A stretch of DNA of 39,228 nucleotides from Actinomycetes bacterium (GCA_023251945.1 JAHEXT010000002.1:1-39228), one strand, 5' to 3'; positions 22,499 to 31,274 are shown, counted from the stretch's first letter. Numbers and translations are program-made. Notes: generated by a model from the sequence alone, not told the origin.

Positions 22499-24484
22499 CT
22501 AGGCAGCTTCGCGGGTCCCGTTCGAAAGCAGCGCGGCGGCCTCTTCGGCCGGCTGCGGGCGTCCGTAGAGGAACCCCTGTGCGTAGTCGCAGCCGAGCGC
22601 TCGCAACGCGTTGTGAACTTCGTGCGTCTCGACGCCCTCCGCAACGACGCGGAGCCCGAGACTCTGCGCGAGATGGATCGTCGCCAGCACGATCATCCGG
22701 TCCTGCCGGGACACCGTCATCCCGGATACGAAGCTCATGTCGATCTTCAGCTCGTGGGCGGGCAGGCTCTTCAGGTAGGTGAGCGACGAGTGACCCGTGC
22801 CGAAGTCGTCGATCGAGATGCGCACGCCGGTCGAAGCGATGCGCTCGAGGACGGACTGAGCTCGCTCGGGGTCTGCCATCACCGTGCTCTCGGTCAGCTC
22901 GATGCACAGACGGCTCGGATCGACGCCCTGCCTTCGGAGGAGAGCCTCGAGCCGTCTCGGAAGCTGGATGTCCAGAAGGTCGATCGCGGTCAGGTTCACC
23001 GCCAACGTGAACTCACCGTCGAGCGCGTCCCACTCCGCCAGCTGCCCGATCGCGCCGGACAGGACCGCGCGGGAGATGTGGCGGATCGCGCCGGTTCGCT
23101 CGGCCATCGGAACGAATGCGCCCGGAGGCAACAGCCCGCGAGTCGGATGCTGCCAGTACGCGAGCGTCTCGAAGCCGATGACGGCTCCGGTCGCGAGGTT
23201 CACCTTGGGCTGGTAGTGGAGGCGGAGCTCGCCGTTCTGGGCAGCAACTCGCAGGGCCGCGACCAGCCCGAGCTGCTCCGGGTCGTGAGGATCGACTGCA
23301 GGGCTGTACGCAAGCTTCGCCACGCGCCATTGCTTCGCCGTGTGCATGGCGACCTCTGCGTGCTTCAGCAGAGTCGCGGCATCGTTGCCGTCCTTCGGGA
23401 AGAACGAGATACCGACCGTCGCGTCCACTGCGATCTGAACGTCTCCGACGTTGAGGGGCGGCTCGACCGCGAGTCGGATCTCTTGTGTGAGCGCGTCGAC
23501 CTCCTCCTCGAGCGTGTAGCCGGTCACCACCGCGAACTCATCGCCTCCCAGGCGGGCAATGAGCCTCTCCCCTGCTACGACGGAATCCAACCTGACGGCG
23601 GTCGCCTCGAGCAGTGCGTCGCCGGCCTCGTGTCCCAGCGTTTCGTTGATCTCGCGGAACCGGTCGAGATCCAGCAGGAGGACGGCCAGCAGCTGTTCCT
23701 TCTCCGCGGCCCGACCGACGGCGAGCTGAAGCCGCTCGAAGAGATGCGCTCGGTTCGGCAGCCCCGTCAGCTCGTCGTAGAACGCCTGGAAGTGGATCCG
23801 CTCGATCTGTCGCCGGATCCGCCTCGTCACTCTGGCCAGAAGAGGAACGAAGACGAGGAAGAGCACGAGCAGCAGCCCCTCGAGAACGCCCCCGATCCGG
23901 ATCTGGGCGGCGCGGGCGGTGTGATCGATCGGTGCGTAGGACTGGGTGATCAGCGCCGATCCCCCGTGGACGTTCGGCCCAACGGGAGCGTAGGTCTCGA
24001 GCGACTTGCGACGCGCCGGCGTGCTCGCGGCTCGAGCCGTCGAGACCCTGCTCGCGATCGTTCCTGCTGCGGCTTCGGATGCGAGTGCACCGGAGACCGA
24101 GGTCCCGATCGCGCGGTGGTCTGTCGAGTACGTCACGAGGCCGTCGCGTCGCACGAGTGAGACGCCGAGGGTGTCCTCCGCGACCACGTACGTCGCGAAG
24201 AGAGCGTCGAGCTCCTCTCGGCGCGCGGGCGAGACCCGCTTGGCAAGGTCGCTCGGCCGCACCTCGCGCTGGAGGAGTGCGGATGCGACAAGACCCGCCT
24301 GCCGCGTGGCGGCCCGCTCCGCCTGCGAGAGAGCGAAGTGATGCACGACCACGAGGATCAGCGCCGACGCCAGCCCGAGCGTGAGCGACAGCACGAGCGC
24401 GAAGCGGAGGACGAGCCGGGGCGGTCGCTCGGCCGCGAAGAGCTCTGACCGCCGTGGGCGGCCTCGCAGCGACGGAGCCCTCAT
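22499..24484 (-). CDS. Membrane GGDEF-EAL cyclic-di-GMP protein
   Basis: A 661-residue signalling protein. The N-terminus has a first membrane helix (VLRFALVLSLTLGLASALILVVV), an extracytoplasmic sensor of about 150 residues and a second helix (VLEGLLLVLFLVFVPLLARV), followed by GGDEF (about 235-400) and EAL (about 420-655) domains. The diguanylate cyclase site is intact (ARLGGDEFAVV; substrate motif FYDELTGLPNR). The phosphodiesterase retains NLTAIDL, ELTEST, IDDFGTGHSS, ELKID, EGVET and QGFLYGRP, but its first motif is FETLAYW rather than the usual FEALxRW, so the Arg is Tyr. ATG overlaps the upstream gene (ATGA). It may make or degrade c-di-GMP depending on the sensor. Confidence 0.92.
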   Translation of the reverse strand: MRAPSLRGRPRRSELFAAERPPRLVLRFALVLSLTLGLASALILVVVHHFALSQAERAATRQAGLVASALLQREVRPSDLAKRVSPARREELDALFATYVVAEDTLGVSLVRRDGLVTYSTDHRAIGTSVSGALASEAAAGTIASRVSTARAASTPARRKSLETYAPVGPNVHGGSALITQSYAPIDHTARAAQIRIGGVLEGLLLVLFLVFVPLLARVTRRIRRQIERIHFQAFYDELTGLPNRAHLFERLQLAVGRAAEKEQLLAVLLLDLDRFREINETLGHEAGDALLEATAVRLDSVVAGERLIARLGGDEFAVVTGYTLEEEVDALTQEIRLAVEPPLNVGDVQIAVDATVGISFFPKDGNDAATLLKHAEVAMHTAKQWRVAKLAYSPAVDPHDPEQLGLVAALRVAAQNGELRLHYQPKVNLATGAVIGFETLAYWQHPTRGLLPPGAFVPMAERTGAIRHISRAVLSGAIGQLAEWDALDGEFTLAVNLTAIDLLDIQLPRRLEALLRRQGVDPSRLCIELTESTVMADPERAQSVLERIASTGVRISIDDFGTGHSSLTYLKSLPAHELKIDMSFVSGMTVSRQDRMIVLATIHLAQSLGLRVVAEGVETHEVHNALRALGCDYAQGFLYGRPQPAEEAAALLSNGTREAA

Positions 24485-25275
24485 GGACGACGGCCTCCGG
24501 CGCCGGGGGAAGCACCGCCGCCCGCGGGCGGTTCGGACTTGGGCGGCGCCCCTTGGCCGGAGCCGTTTCCGGACCCACCTGGGTTGCTGCCTCCCGTGTC
24601 TGACGGCGGCCCCGAGTCTCCCTGGCCGGGGGGAGTGCCGGCCTTGCCGTGACCCCTCGTCTGGCCCGGGGGATCGCCTGACGGCGTGCCGCCTGACGGC
24701 GTGCCGCCGGAACCGCTCGGGGCCGATGAGCCACCGGTGTCTCCGGCGGTCGGAACGTCGGCGGAAGGCTCCCCGGTGGGCGGAGTGGTCGGATGGGTCG
24801 GATCGGTGCCGGTGGGCGGCGACTGGCCCGGCTCGTCGGCGTCACCTGTCGGAGTCGGATCCGGGGTCCAGTTGCCTGGCTGGGTCGTCGGGTCCCCTGT
24901 GGGTGCGAGAGACGGCTCGAGCACATCTTGTGCTCCGCGCGTAAGGCCGCCGCGCGTAGGCGTGGTTCTGGGTGCGAGAGAGGCGACGCTCTGCTCGGAG
25001 GGACGGCGCACGATGCCGAGCGTGCCCACTGCCGATGCGCTCTCACGGGCGACCCGTCCCTCCTCGTCGCCGAGCGTCGGGGGGACGAAGGGGACGAACG
25101 TGGCCGCCGCTCGCTCGAGGATCCCGGGAAGGGGAACGACCGTCGCTGCGAGCGAGAGCAGCGGGATCGGAATGCACGTCAGGAGGGCGAGGACGACGAC
25201 CTGCGGGCGTGACAAGGCGACCGCCTCGGCCGCTCGAGGCGCAGCCCACCGTCGAGGTGTCGCGATGGTGTCCAT
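24481..25275 (-). CDS. Single-span membrane protein with long Pro/Gly/Ser/Thr-rich tail
   Basis: A 264-residue protein of unrecognised family. A short N-terminal segment is followed by one membrane helix (VVVLALLTCIPIPLLSLAATVVPL), a modest folded-looking stretch to about residue 95, then a disordered tail of about 140 residues rich in P, T, G and S, with repeated SGGTPSG and PPTG units. The tail is probably extracytoplasmic and wall-spanning. It overlaps the downstream GGDEF-EAL start (ATGA), so the pair is co-translated, which suggests a link to c-di-GMP signalling. The track frame begins at 26643; I choose ATG 25275, with GTG about 20 codons upstream as an alternative. Confidence 0.65.
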   Translation of the reverse strand: MDTIATPRRWAAPRAAEAVALSRPQVVVLALLTCIPIPLLSLAATVVPLPGILERAAATFVPFVPPTLGDEEGRVARESASAVGTLGIVRRPSEQSVASLAPRTTPTRGGLTRGAQDVLEPSLAPTGDPTTQPGNWTPDPTPTGDADEPGQSPPTGTDPTHPTTPPTGEPSADVPTAGDTGGSSAPSGSGGTPSGGTPSGDPPGQTRGHGKAGTPPGQGDSGPPSDTGGSNPGGSGNGSGQGAPPKSEPPAGGGASPGAGGRRP

Positions 25276-25394
25276 CCAGCCGCAGAACCCTTGTGCGCAC
25301 AGGATCAAGCTCTCCACCAAAAGGGCGTCCCCTGATCGGGGGTGGTTTCCGACCCTCGAACGAGTGAACACCCGGCCTCGTCTTGCCCGGTACG

Positions 25395-26483
25395 TCAGGG
25401 CTCGAGGCCCGTGCAGCCGCGCAACGAGCGCCACGACGCGAGCTCGCGCTGCCGCTTCGAGCCGGTGAGCGGGCGCGGGACCCCGCCGACGATGCGCGCC
25501 GGGACCAAGCGGTAGCCGTCGATGCGGCGGCCGGTCACGGTCACGAGCAGAACGCCCGTCTGCACGGAGAGCTCGCTTGTGCTGTACCAGACGAAGTTCC
25601 CGAGGCCATAGGAGACGAGCGCCTTGCCCATCCGTCCCGCGCCCAGAAGCCGGTGTGCGTGTCCGCCGACGACGACGTCCGCGCCGGCCGCGACGAGCTG
25701 CCGTGCGAGCTTGCGCTGGTCGGTCGTCGGGCAGCGCGCGCGCTCCTGCCCCCAGTGGAGGAAGACGACGACGGTATCGGCGGTCCGCCGAGCGCGGCGC
25801 ACCTCCTGGAGGAGGCGCGGGACGTCCTTCGCGGAGGCCAGACCCGGCTTGTCCGGCCCTGCCGTCCAGGCCTCGATCAGTTGATCGTCGAGGACCTGGG
25901 TCGCTCCGAGGATGGCGATGCGCTGTCCTTTCACGGTCGTCCGGTACGGAGCGTAGGCCTGCCTGCCGTCGCGACCGATTCCGATCACGGGGAACCGATA
26001 CCGCCTGGCCGCGGCGAGCGAGTCGCGGAGCCCCACGTCTCCGTAGTCGAGTCCGTGGTTGTTGGCCATCGATGCGACGTCCACGCCGCCGCCGCGCAGT
26101 GCCGCGAACGCCCTCGCAGGGGCTCGAAAGACGTACTGCTTCGGCTGAGGAGTCCCGCGCGTGGTCACCGCCGTCTCGAGGTTGACGACCGCGATGTCGG
26201 CCCTCTTCAACACCGGTGCAATCGGAGCGAGGACGCGCTGCGGCTCGGCCGCGAGCCTGGTCTCGAGGATCCCCTCGAAGTGGACATCCCCGCCGAAGGC
26301 GAGGACGACGGGCTTCCCGCTTCCGAGCGGCCCGCGAGCCGTGGCGGATGTCTCGCCGGCGGCGGTGACGGCTGCGCCGAGCAGCGCCGCGACCGACGCC
26401 GCGAGCGCGGCGACGACGAGCGGGAGCTTCGCGAATTTCGGCACGAGGAGCGGGCGGTGGGGCGGACTCGGGTTCCGTGGCAC
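25395..26483 (-). CDS. CapA-family (PGA_cap) metallophosphatase-fold protein
   Basis: A 362-residue exported or membrane-anchored protein with an N-terminal hydrophobic segment (LPLVVAALAASVAALLGAAVTAAG). The CapA/PGA_cap core shows VVLAFGGDVHFEG, IAVVNLETAVTTRG, VASMANNHGLDYGD, FLHWGQE, GADVVVGGHAHRL and LVSYGLGNFVW, the usual metal- and substrate-site motifs of this calcineurin-like group. CapA of Bacillus takes part in poly-gamma-glutamate synthesis, but many homologues have unknown substrates and no polymer ligase genes are here. GTG 26483 is given by the track; an in-frame GTG 42 bases downstream would put the start nearer the hydrophobic segment. Divergent from the cytochrome oxidase operon. 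Confidence 0.87.
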   Translation of the reverse strand: MPRNPSPPHRPLLVPKFAKLPLVVAALAASVAALLGAAVTAAGETSATARGPLGSGKPVVLAFGGDVHFEGILETRLAAEPQRVLAPIAPVLKRADIAVVNLETAVTTRGTPQPKQYVFRAPARAFAALRGGGVDVASMANNHGLDYGDVGLRDSLAAARRYRFPVIGIGRDGRQAYAPYRTTVKGQRIAILGATQVLDDQLIEAWTAGPDKPGLASAKDVPRLLQEVRRARRTADTVVVFLHWGQERARCPTTDQRKLARQLVAAGADVVVGGHAHRLLGAGRMGKALVSYGLGNFVWYSTSELSVQTGVLLVTVTGRRIDGYRLVPARIVGGVPRPLTGSKRQRELASWRSLRGCTGLEP

Positions 26484-26501
26484 GATAGCTCGCGCTTGGA
26501 G

Positions 26502-26507
26502 TAGGCT
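26502..26507 (+). promoter_or_regulatory. Putative -10 element (TAGGCT) of the cytochrome oxidase operon
   Basis: TAGGCT is followed by eight bases and GTG 26516 of ctaC, within the 32-bp divergent gap to the CapA-like gene. No ribosome-binding site precedes the GTG. Inference only. Confidence 0.4.
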
Positions 26508-26515
26508 CGAAGTCG

Positions 26516-27220
26516 GTGCGCAAGGGGATCGTCCAGCTCGTCGCGATCGCGGTCCTGATCGGCGTGCTCGTCACGCTGGTGGCCGTCCTGTTCCAGTGGC
26601 TCCCGACCTCCGCCTCCGAGGAGTTCGACCGGATCCAGGACATCTACTGGTTCGCGACGATCATCTCCATCGGCATCTTCGCCGTCGTCGCCGCGGTGGT
26701 CGTGTACTCGGTCTGGAAGTGGCGCGTGCCGTTGGACGACGACGCCGACGGGCCGCCGATCCACGGCCACACGGGCCTCGAGATCATCTGGACCGCGGTC
26801 CCGGCCATCCTCGTGATCGCGATCGGGATCGCGAGCGCCGTCGTTCTCTCGGAGAACGGCAGGGCGGGTGAGCGGCCCCTGCAGGTGAACGTGGTCGGCC
26901 AGCAGTTCACCTGGAAGTTCGTGTACTCGGACTACGGCGACCTGACGTCCGGTGAGCTCGTGCTCCCGGTCGGGCGGGAGGTGCGCTTCACGATGACGTC
27001 GGTGGACGTGATCCACTCGTTCTGGGTGCCCAACTTCGGACAGAAGCAGGATGCGGTCCCGGGTATCGAGACAACGATCCTCGTCACGCCGAAACGCACC
27101 GGCGAGTTCGCCGTCATCTGCGCCGAGCTCTGCGGGCTCGGCCACGCAACCATGCGGGCGAAGGCGCGTGTCGTGACGCAAAGCGAGTTCGACGCGTGGG
27201 TGAAGGAGCAGGCCGGGTGA
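26516..27220 (+). CDS. ctaC: Cytochrome c oxidase subunit II
   Basis: A 234-residue subunit of an aerobic haem-copper oxidase. Two transmembrane helices (IVQLVAIAVLIGVLVTLVAVLF and a second around FATIISIGIFAVVAAVVVYSVW, with a third hydrophobic stretch near AVPAILVIAIGIASAVVL) are followed by the periplasmic cupredoxin domain. All CuA ligands are visible: His in DVIHSFWVPNF and the block CAELCGLGHATM (Cys, Glu, Cys, His, Met). No fused cytochrome c domain is present; a separate dihaem cytochrome is encoded convergently. GTG start; the stop overlaps ctaD by GTGA. First gene of a five-gene operon. Confidence 0.95.
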   Translation: MRKGIVQLVAIAVLIGVLVTLVAVLFQWLPTSASEEFDRIQDIYWFATIISIGIFAVVAAVVVYSVWKWRVPLDDDADGPPIHGHTGLEIIWTAVPAILVIAIGIASAVVLSENGRAGERPLQVNVVGQQFTWKFVYSDYGDLTSGELVLPVGREVRFTMTSVDVIHSFWVPNFGQKQDAVPGIETTILVTPKRTGEFAVICAELCGLGHATMRAKARVVTQSEFDAWVKEQAG

Positions 27221-29166
27221 CGACGACCCAGCACGAGCCGGAACAGGTCGAGGCATACCCGGAGCACTTCGAGCCGCCGCACGGCCCCACGTGGCGGTTG
27301 ATCTTTGGGCCGGGCCTCGTCCGAGGCGTCTGGGTCGCCGGGCTCTTCTTCGTCCTCGGCATGCTTCTCGTCGCAGGCCTGCGGTTCTGGTGGGGTTGGG
27401 ATCCGGTCTGGCTGTGGGACGTCATCCTGCCCATCGCCGGGATGGTGACGGCGCCCATCGGCTTCCTCGGCGGGATCGGAGCCTTCGACTACTGGCTGCA
27501 CTACATCTCCGGCCGCCCTACGCGTCCCGAGGACCACTCGGGCCACGGAGCCCGCACCTGGAAGGACTACTTCCGGGTCAACACCGATCACAAGGTGATC
27601 GGGATCCAGTACCTGGTCACGACGTTCACGTTCTTCACGATCGGCGGCCTGATGGCGATGTTCTTCCGGGCGGAGCTTGCGCAGCCCGGGCTCCAGTTCC
27701 TCGACTCGCAGACGTTCAACGGGCTCGTCTCGGCGCACGCGACGCTGATGATCTTCCTCTTCATCATCCCGGCGTTCGCGGGCATCGCGAACTTCGTCGT
27801 GCCCCTCATGCTGGGGGCGCCGGACATGGCGTTCCCGCGCCTGAACGCGCTCTCCTACTGGCTGTTGCCGATCGCCGGGGTGTTGTTCCTCGCGAGCTTC
27901 CTCGCGCCCGGAGGCTCGTTCGCGACCGGATGGACAGGCTACGCGCCGCTCGCGGAGGGACAGCCGCTCGGCCAGACGTTCTTCAACATGGGCGTGCAGT
28001 GGGCGGGGGCGTCAAGCGTGATGACCGCCCTCAACTTCCTGGTGACCATCATCACCATGCGGGCGCCGGGGATGACGTTCTGGCGCATGCCGCTCCTCGT
28101 GTGGGCGAACTTCACGACCTCGCTCCTCGTCGTCATCGCGACGCCGTTCATCGCGGGCTCCCAGTTCTTCGTGATGTTCGACCGGATCATGCACACGAGC
28201 TTCTTCACCCCCGAGGGAGGCGGCTACGCGCTGGGCTACCAGCACATCTTCTGGTTCTACAGCCATCCGGCGGTCTACATCATGATGCTGCCCGGCTTCG
28301 GGATCGTCTCCGAGGTGATCTCGGCGAACGCGCGCAAACCGATCTTCGGATATCGCCTGATGGCGCTCTCGCTGGTCGGGATCCTCTTCCTCGGCTTCTC
28401 CGTGTGGGCCCATCACATGTTCGTCGCCGGCATGGCCGATTGGCTGCGTGTCCCGATGATGATCACCACCCTGCTGATCGCAATCCCGACGGGGATCAAG
28501 GTCTTCTCCTGGATCGCGACCCTGTGGAGGGGGAGGATCCACCTGACGACGCCGATGCTCTTCGCGCTCGGCTTCGTGACGATGTTCGTGATCGGCGGGC
28601 TCTCCGGCATCTACCTCGGCTCGGTTCCGATCGACATCGCCGCCTCGGACACGTACTTCATCGTGGCGCACATCCACTACGTGCTCTTCGGCGGCTCCGT
28701 GTTCACGATCTTCGCCGGGGTCTACTTCTGGTTCCCGAAGATGACCGGCCGCATGTACGACGAGCGGCTCGGGAAATTGCACTTCTGGCTCACGTTCGTG
28801 AGCTTCAACGCGACGTTCTTCCCGATGCACTACATCGGGCTGCGTGGGATGCCGCGCCGCGTGTTCGACTACGACGAGGCGTTCGGCGACCTGAACTTCG
28901 TCATCACCATCGCGTCGTTCGTGCTCGGGGCCTCGTTCGTCGTGTTCGTCTACAACGTCGTCCAGAGCTGGGTGCGCGGTCCCGTCGCCGACGCGAACCC
29001 GTGGCGCGCCCACTCGCTCGAGTGGCAGGTGTCCTCGCCGCCGCCCATCTTCAACTTCGACGAGATCCCGCAGGTCGTCGGCGGGCCGTACGAATACGGC
29101 GTCCCGGGAGCCAGGCACGCGGTGATGCGGTCGGGCGAGGCAGCTCGGGAGGTGCAACACGCATGA
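27217..29166 (+). CDS. ctaD: Cytochrome c oxidase subunit I (A2-type haem-copper oxidase)
   Basis: A 649-residue catalytic subunit, longer than minimal subunit I because of N-terminal hydrophobic segments before the core (WVAGLFFVLGMLLVAGLRFWW and others). Core ligands are intact: haem-a His in SAHATLMIFLF, CuB and cross-linked Tyr in FYSHPAVYIMMLPGFG, the His pair in WAHHMFVAGM and the two haem His in VAHIHYVLFGG. The usual proton-channel Glu (HPEVY) is replaced by Ala with a YS pair before HP, the signature of A2-type oxidases such as caa3 of Rhodothermus. It should pump protons with oxygen reduction. The track start 27196 is in ctaC; GTG 27217 overlaps its stop. Confidence 0.95.
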   Translation: MTTTQHEPEQVEAYPEHFEPPHGPTWRLIFGPGLVRGVWVAGLFFVLGMLLVAGLRFWWGWDPVWLWDVILPIAGMVTAPIGFLGGIGAFDYWLHYISGRPTRPEDHSGHGARTWKDYFRVNTDHKVIGIQYLVTTFTFFTIGGLMAMFFRAELAQPGLQFLDSQTFNGLVSAHATLMIFLFIIPAFAGIANFVVPLMLGAPDMAFPRLNALSYWLLPIAGVLFLASFLAPGGSFATGWTGYAPLAEGQPLGQTFFNMGVQWAGASSVMTALNFLVTIITMRAPGMTFWRMPLLVWANFTTSLLVVIATPFIAGSQFFVMFDRIMHTSFFTPEGGGYALGYQHIFWFYSHPAVYIMMLPGFGIVSEVISANARKPIFGYRLMALSLVGILFLGFSVWAHHMFVAGMADWLRVPMMITTLLIAIPTGIKVFSWIATLWRGRIHLTTPMLFALGFVTMFVIGGLSGIYLGSVPIDIAASDTYFIVAHIHYVLFGGSVFTIFAGVYFWFPKMTGRMYDERLGKLHFWLTFVSFNATFFPMHYIGLRGMPRRVFDYDEAFGDLNFVITIASFVLGASFVVFVYNVVQSWVRGPVADANPWRAHSLEWQVSSPPPIFNFDEIPQVVGGPYEYGVPGARHAVMRSGEAAREVQHA

Positions 29167-30005
29167 AGGAGGTCCGCCCGACCTCCGTGCTCGTCGTCGC
29201 CAACGAGACACTCATCGGCGAGGAGCTCGTCGACGCCGTGCGGGAGCGAGCCGCGCGGGGACCGATACGCGTTGCCGTCGTCGCTCCCGTGAACCTGCCC
29301 CGCGAGGGTTACATCGTCTACCGCGACTCGCGGCGGGCGGCCGCGGGACGAAGGCTCGAGAGGGCGCTCTCGGCGCTGCGCGAGGCAGGGATCGCCGCCC
29401 ACGGCGGCGTCTTCGACGACGACCCGCTCGCGGCCGTCACGGACATTCTGGCCTCGGAGGAGATCGACGAGATCATCGTCTCCACGCACCCCGAGACGAA
29501 GTCTGGCTGGCTCCGAAGGAACCTCGTGGACGAGATCCGGAAGGCAGCGGGCGAGCGGCCGGTGGAGCACGTCGTCTCCGACGTCGCCGTCCATGCCGGC
29601 GCCAACGTCCTCGTCGTGGCGAACGAGACCGTTCTCGGCGAGGCCCTCCTCGACCGCATCCGGACACGTGCACGCGAAGGTGGCGCCAGCTTCCTCATCG
29701 TCTGTCCCCAGAGCGATCCGAACCGCGGGGATCACCCGGAGGCCGAGCGCCGGCTTCGGACGGCGCTCTCGGCTCTTCGCTCCGAGGGCATCGACGTCCA
29801 CGGCCAGATCGCTCACCCCGACCCGTTCACCGCCGCCATGCAGGCGGTCGAGGACGAGCGCACCGACGAGATCATCGTCTCGACGTACACCGGCGAGCGC
29901 TCCGGATGGCTCCGGCGTGACCTCGTCGGCCGCCTGCGTTCGGAGAGTGGGCTACCGGTGGAGCACGTCGTCGCGGAGCTCGCCGGTGTGGAGGCGACGG
30001 CATGA
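29163..30005 (+). CDS. Tandem-domain protein with two VLVVANET repeats (universal-stress-like fold)
   Basis: A 280-residue soluble protein made of two homologous domains of about 140 residues. Each begins VLVVANETxxGEEL/AL, then a hydrophobic strand (IRVAVVAPVN, SFLIVCPQS), a helix with RRLRTALSALR, the GI-AHG strand, and ends DEIIVSTHP/YTGERSGWLRR followed by VEHVV. The alternating strand-helix pattern resembles the universal-stress or HUP fold, but I cannot name the family. A third copy is fused to membrane helices two genes on. It sits between ctaD and ctaE with ATGA overlaps at both ends, implying a role tied to oxidase assembly, redox sensing or regulation. Start ATG 29163. Confidence 0.78.
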   Translation: MKEVRPTSVLVVANETLIGEELVDAVRERAARGPIRVAVVAPVNLPREGYIVYRDSRRAAAGRRLERALSALREAGIAAHGGVFDDDPLAAVTDILASEEIDEIIVSTHPETKSGWLRRNLVDEIRKAAGERPVEHVVSDVAVHAGANVLVVANETVLGEALLDRIRTRAREGGASFLIVCPQSDPNRGDHPEAERRLRTALSALRSEGIDVHGQIAHPDPFTAAMQAVEDERTDEIIVSTYTGERSGWLRRDLVGRLRSESGLPVEHVVAELAGVEATA

Positions 30006-30622
30006 CCAGCCACGCCGAAGCGGTCCACGGCGGCCACGAGCACCACGGGCCCCCACCAGCTCACAAGAGCTCGCGCGTCGATGCGCGCGTCCTGGGGATG
30101 CTCCTCTTCATCGGGTCGGAGATCATGCTCTTCGGCTCGTTCTTCACGGTCTACTTCTTCGTCCGCGTCGTGAATCCGGACGCACCCTCGGAATGGCCGC
30201 CGCCGCCGTACGAGTTCCCGGTCTTCGTCGCCGGCATCAACACCGCGATCCTCGTGACCTCGAGCTTCACGATGCATTGGGCGCTCCAGTCCATCAAGCG
30301 CGGTCAGCGCTCCGCCTTCCTGGCGGGAATGGTCATCACGTTCGTGATGGGGCTCGCCTTCCTGCTCACGCAGGTCATCGAGTACCTGCACGTCGGCTTC
30401 AACACGGGCGACGGTGCCTTCGCCTCCGTCTTCTTCGGCCTCACCGGCCTGCACGGGGCGCACGTGGCCGTCGGGCTGACGCTGCTCGGGATGGTGATCA
30501 TCCGGGGGTTCCGCGGCCACTTCTCGCCCGAGCATCACCACGGGGTCGAGCTGCCCGGGATCTACTGGCACTTCGTGGACATCATGTGGATCGTCGTCTA
30601 CTCGACCGTCTACCTCCTCTAG
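30002..30622 (+). CDS. ctaE: Cytochrome c oxidase subunit III
   Basis: A 206-residue membrane subunit of the oxidase with a His-rich N-terminus (HGGHEHHGPPPAHK) and five predicted helices starting LGMLLFIGSEIMLFGSFFTVYFF. Subunit III hallmarks are SEIMLFGSFF, INTAILVTSSFTMHWAL, FFGLTGLHGAHVAVGL and the C-terminal GIYWHFVDIMWIVVYSTVYLL. The roughly 200-residue five-helix form is normal for bacterial caa3-type oxidases. ATG start overlaps the upstream VANET protein stop (ATGA). 13 bases separate it from the next gene. Confidence 0.95.
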   Translation: MTSHAEAVHGGHEHHGPPPAHKSSRVDARVLGMLLFIGSEIMLFGSFFTVYFFVRVVNPDAPSEWPPPPYEFPVFVAGINTAILVTSSFTMHWALQSIKRGQRSAFLAGMVITFVMGLAFLLTQVIEYLHVGFNTGDGAFASVFFGLTGLHGAHVAVGLTLLGMVIIRGFRGHFSPEHHHGVELPGIYWHFVDIMWIVVYSTVYLL

Positions 30623-30635
30623 GAAGTGCCAGGCC

Positions 30636-31274
30636 ATGGAGAGTCCCTTCCGCAGCGAGGCTGCGGCCTTCCGGTTCCTGCTGATCACGATCGGCGCGTT
30701 CGCGCTCATCGTCGCCGCGTCGTGGATCGACCCCTGGCTCGGCTTCGTCGTCTGGGTGCTGCTCACGGCTGGCGCGGTGCTGGTGTACCTACGGCAGCGG
30801 GGGCCGCGCGCGCCCCAGGAGCACGTCGAGCACATCGGCCCGGCCGAGGAGCGCCGGGTCCTCGTCGTCGCGAACGAGACCGTGGGCGGTAAGGAGCTGC
30901 TGAGCGCGATCAGCGAGCGCGCTCTCCAGCTAGGTCACGTGCGGTTCCACGTCGTCTGCCCCGCCCTGAACTCCCGGTTGAAGACGTGGACCTCGGACGA
31001 AGATCCTGCCCGGGCGGCCGCACAGAAGCGGCTCGACGCGACGATCGCGCGTCTCGCCTCCGTCGGGATCGAGGCGGGAGGAGAGGTCGGGGATGTCGAT
31101 CCTCTCGTGGCAATCGAGGACAGCGTGAGGACGTTCCACCCGGACGAGGTCGTCATCTCCACGCACCCCGAAGGCCGCTCGAACTGGCTCGAGCGCGGAG
31201 TCGTTTCCGCGGCCCGTGAGCGGTTCGACGTGCCGGTGACGCACGTCGTCGTGGATCTGGATCGCGCCCCGTAG
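30636..31274 (+). CDS. Membrane-anchored VLVVANET-domain protein
   Basis: A 212-residue protein. Two N-terminal membrane helices (FRFLLITIGAFALIVAASWI and LGFVVWVLLTAGAVLVYL) anchor a single cytoplasmic copy of the domain duplicated in the gene at 29163: RVLVVANETVGGKELLSAI, ASVGIEAGGEVG, DEVVISTHPEGRSNWLERG and VPVTHVVVDL. The membrane part looks like a small subunit IV of cytochrome oxidases, and the first residues (SPFRSEAAAF) fit that idea, which would make this a CtaF-like subunit fused to a sensor domain. That fusion is inference. It ends the operon; its TAG stop forms part of the terminator stem. Confidence 0.75.
   Translation: MESPFRSEAAAFRFLLITIGAFALIVAASWIDPWLGFVVWVLLTAGAVLVYLRQRGPRAPQEHVEHIGPAEERRVLVVANETVGGKELLSAISERALQLGHVRFHVVCPALNSRLKTWTSDEDPARAAAQKRLDATIARLASVGIEAGGEVGDVDPLVAIEDSVRTFHPDEVVISTHPEGRSNWLERGVVSAARERFDVPVTHVVVDLDRAP

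Noticed and set aside
24481-26643. 720-aa ORF giving a giant fusion with the Pro/Gly-rich protein
   Set aside because: The part upstream of 25275 is antisense or out-of-frame to the CapA-like gene and has no homologous features; only the C-terminal 264 residues look real.
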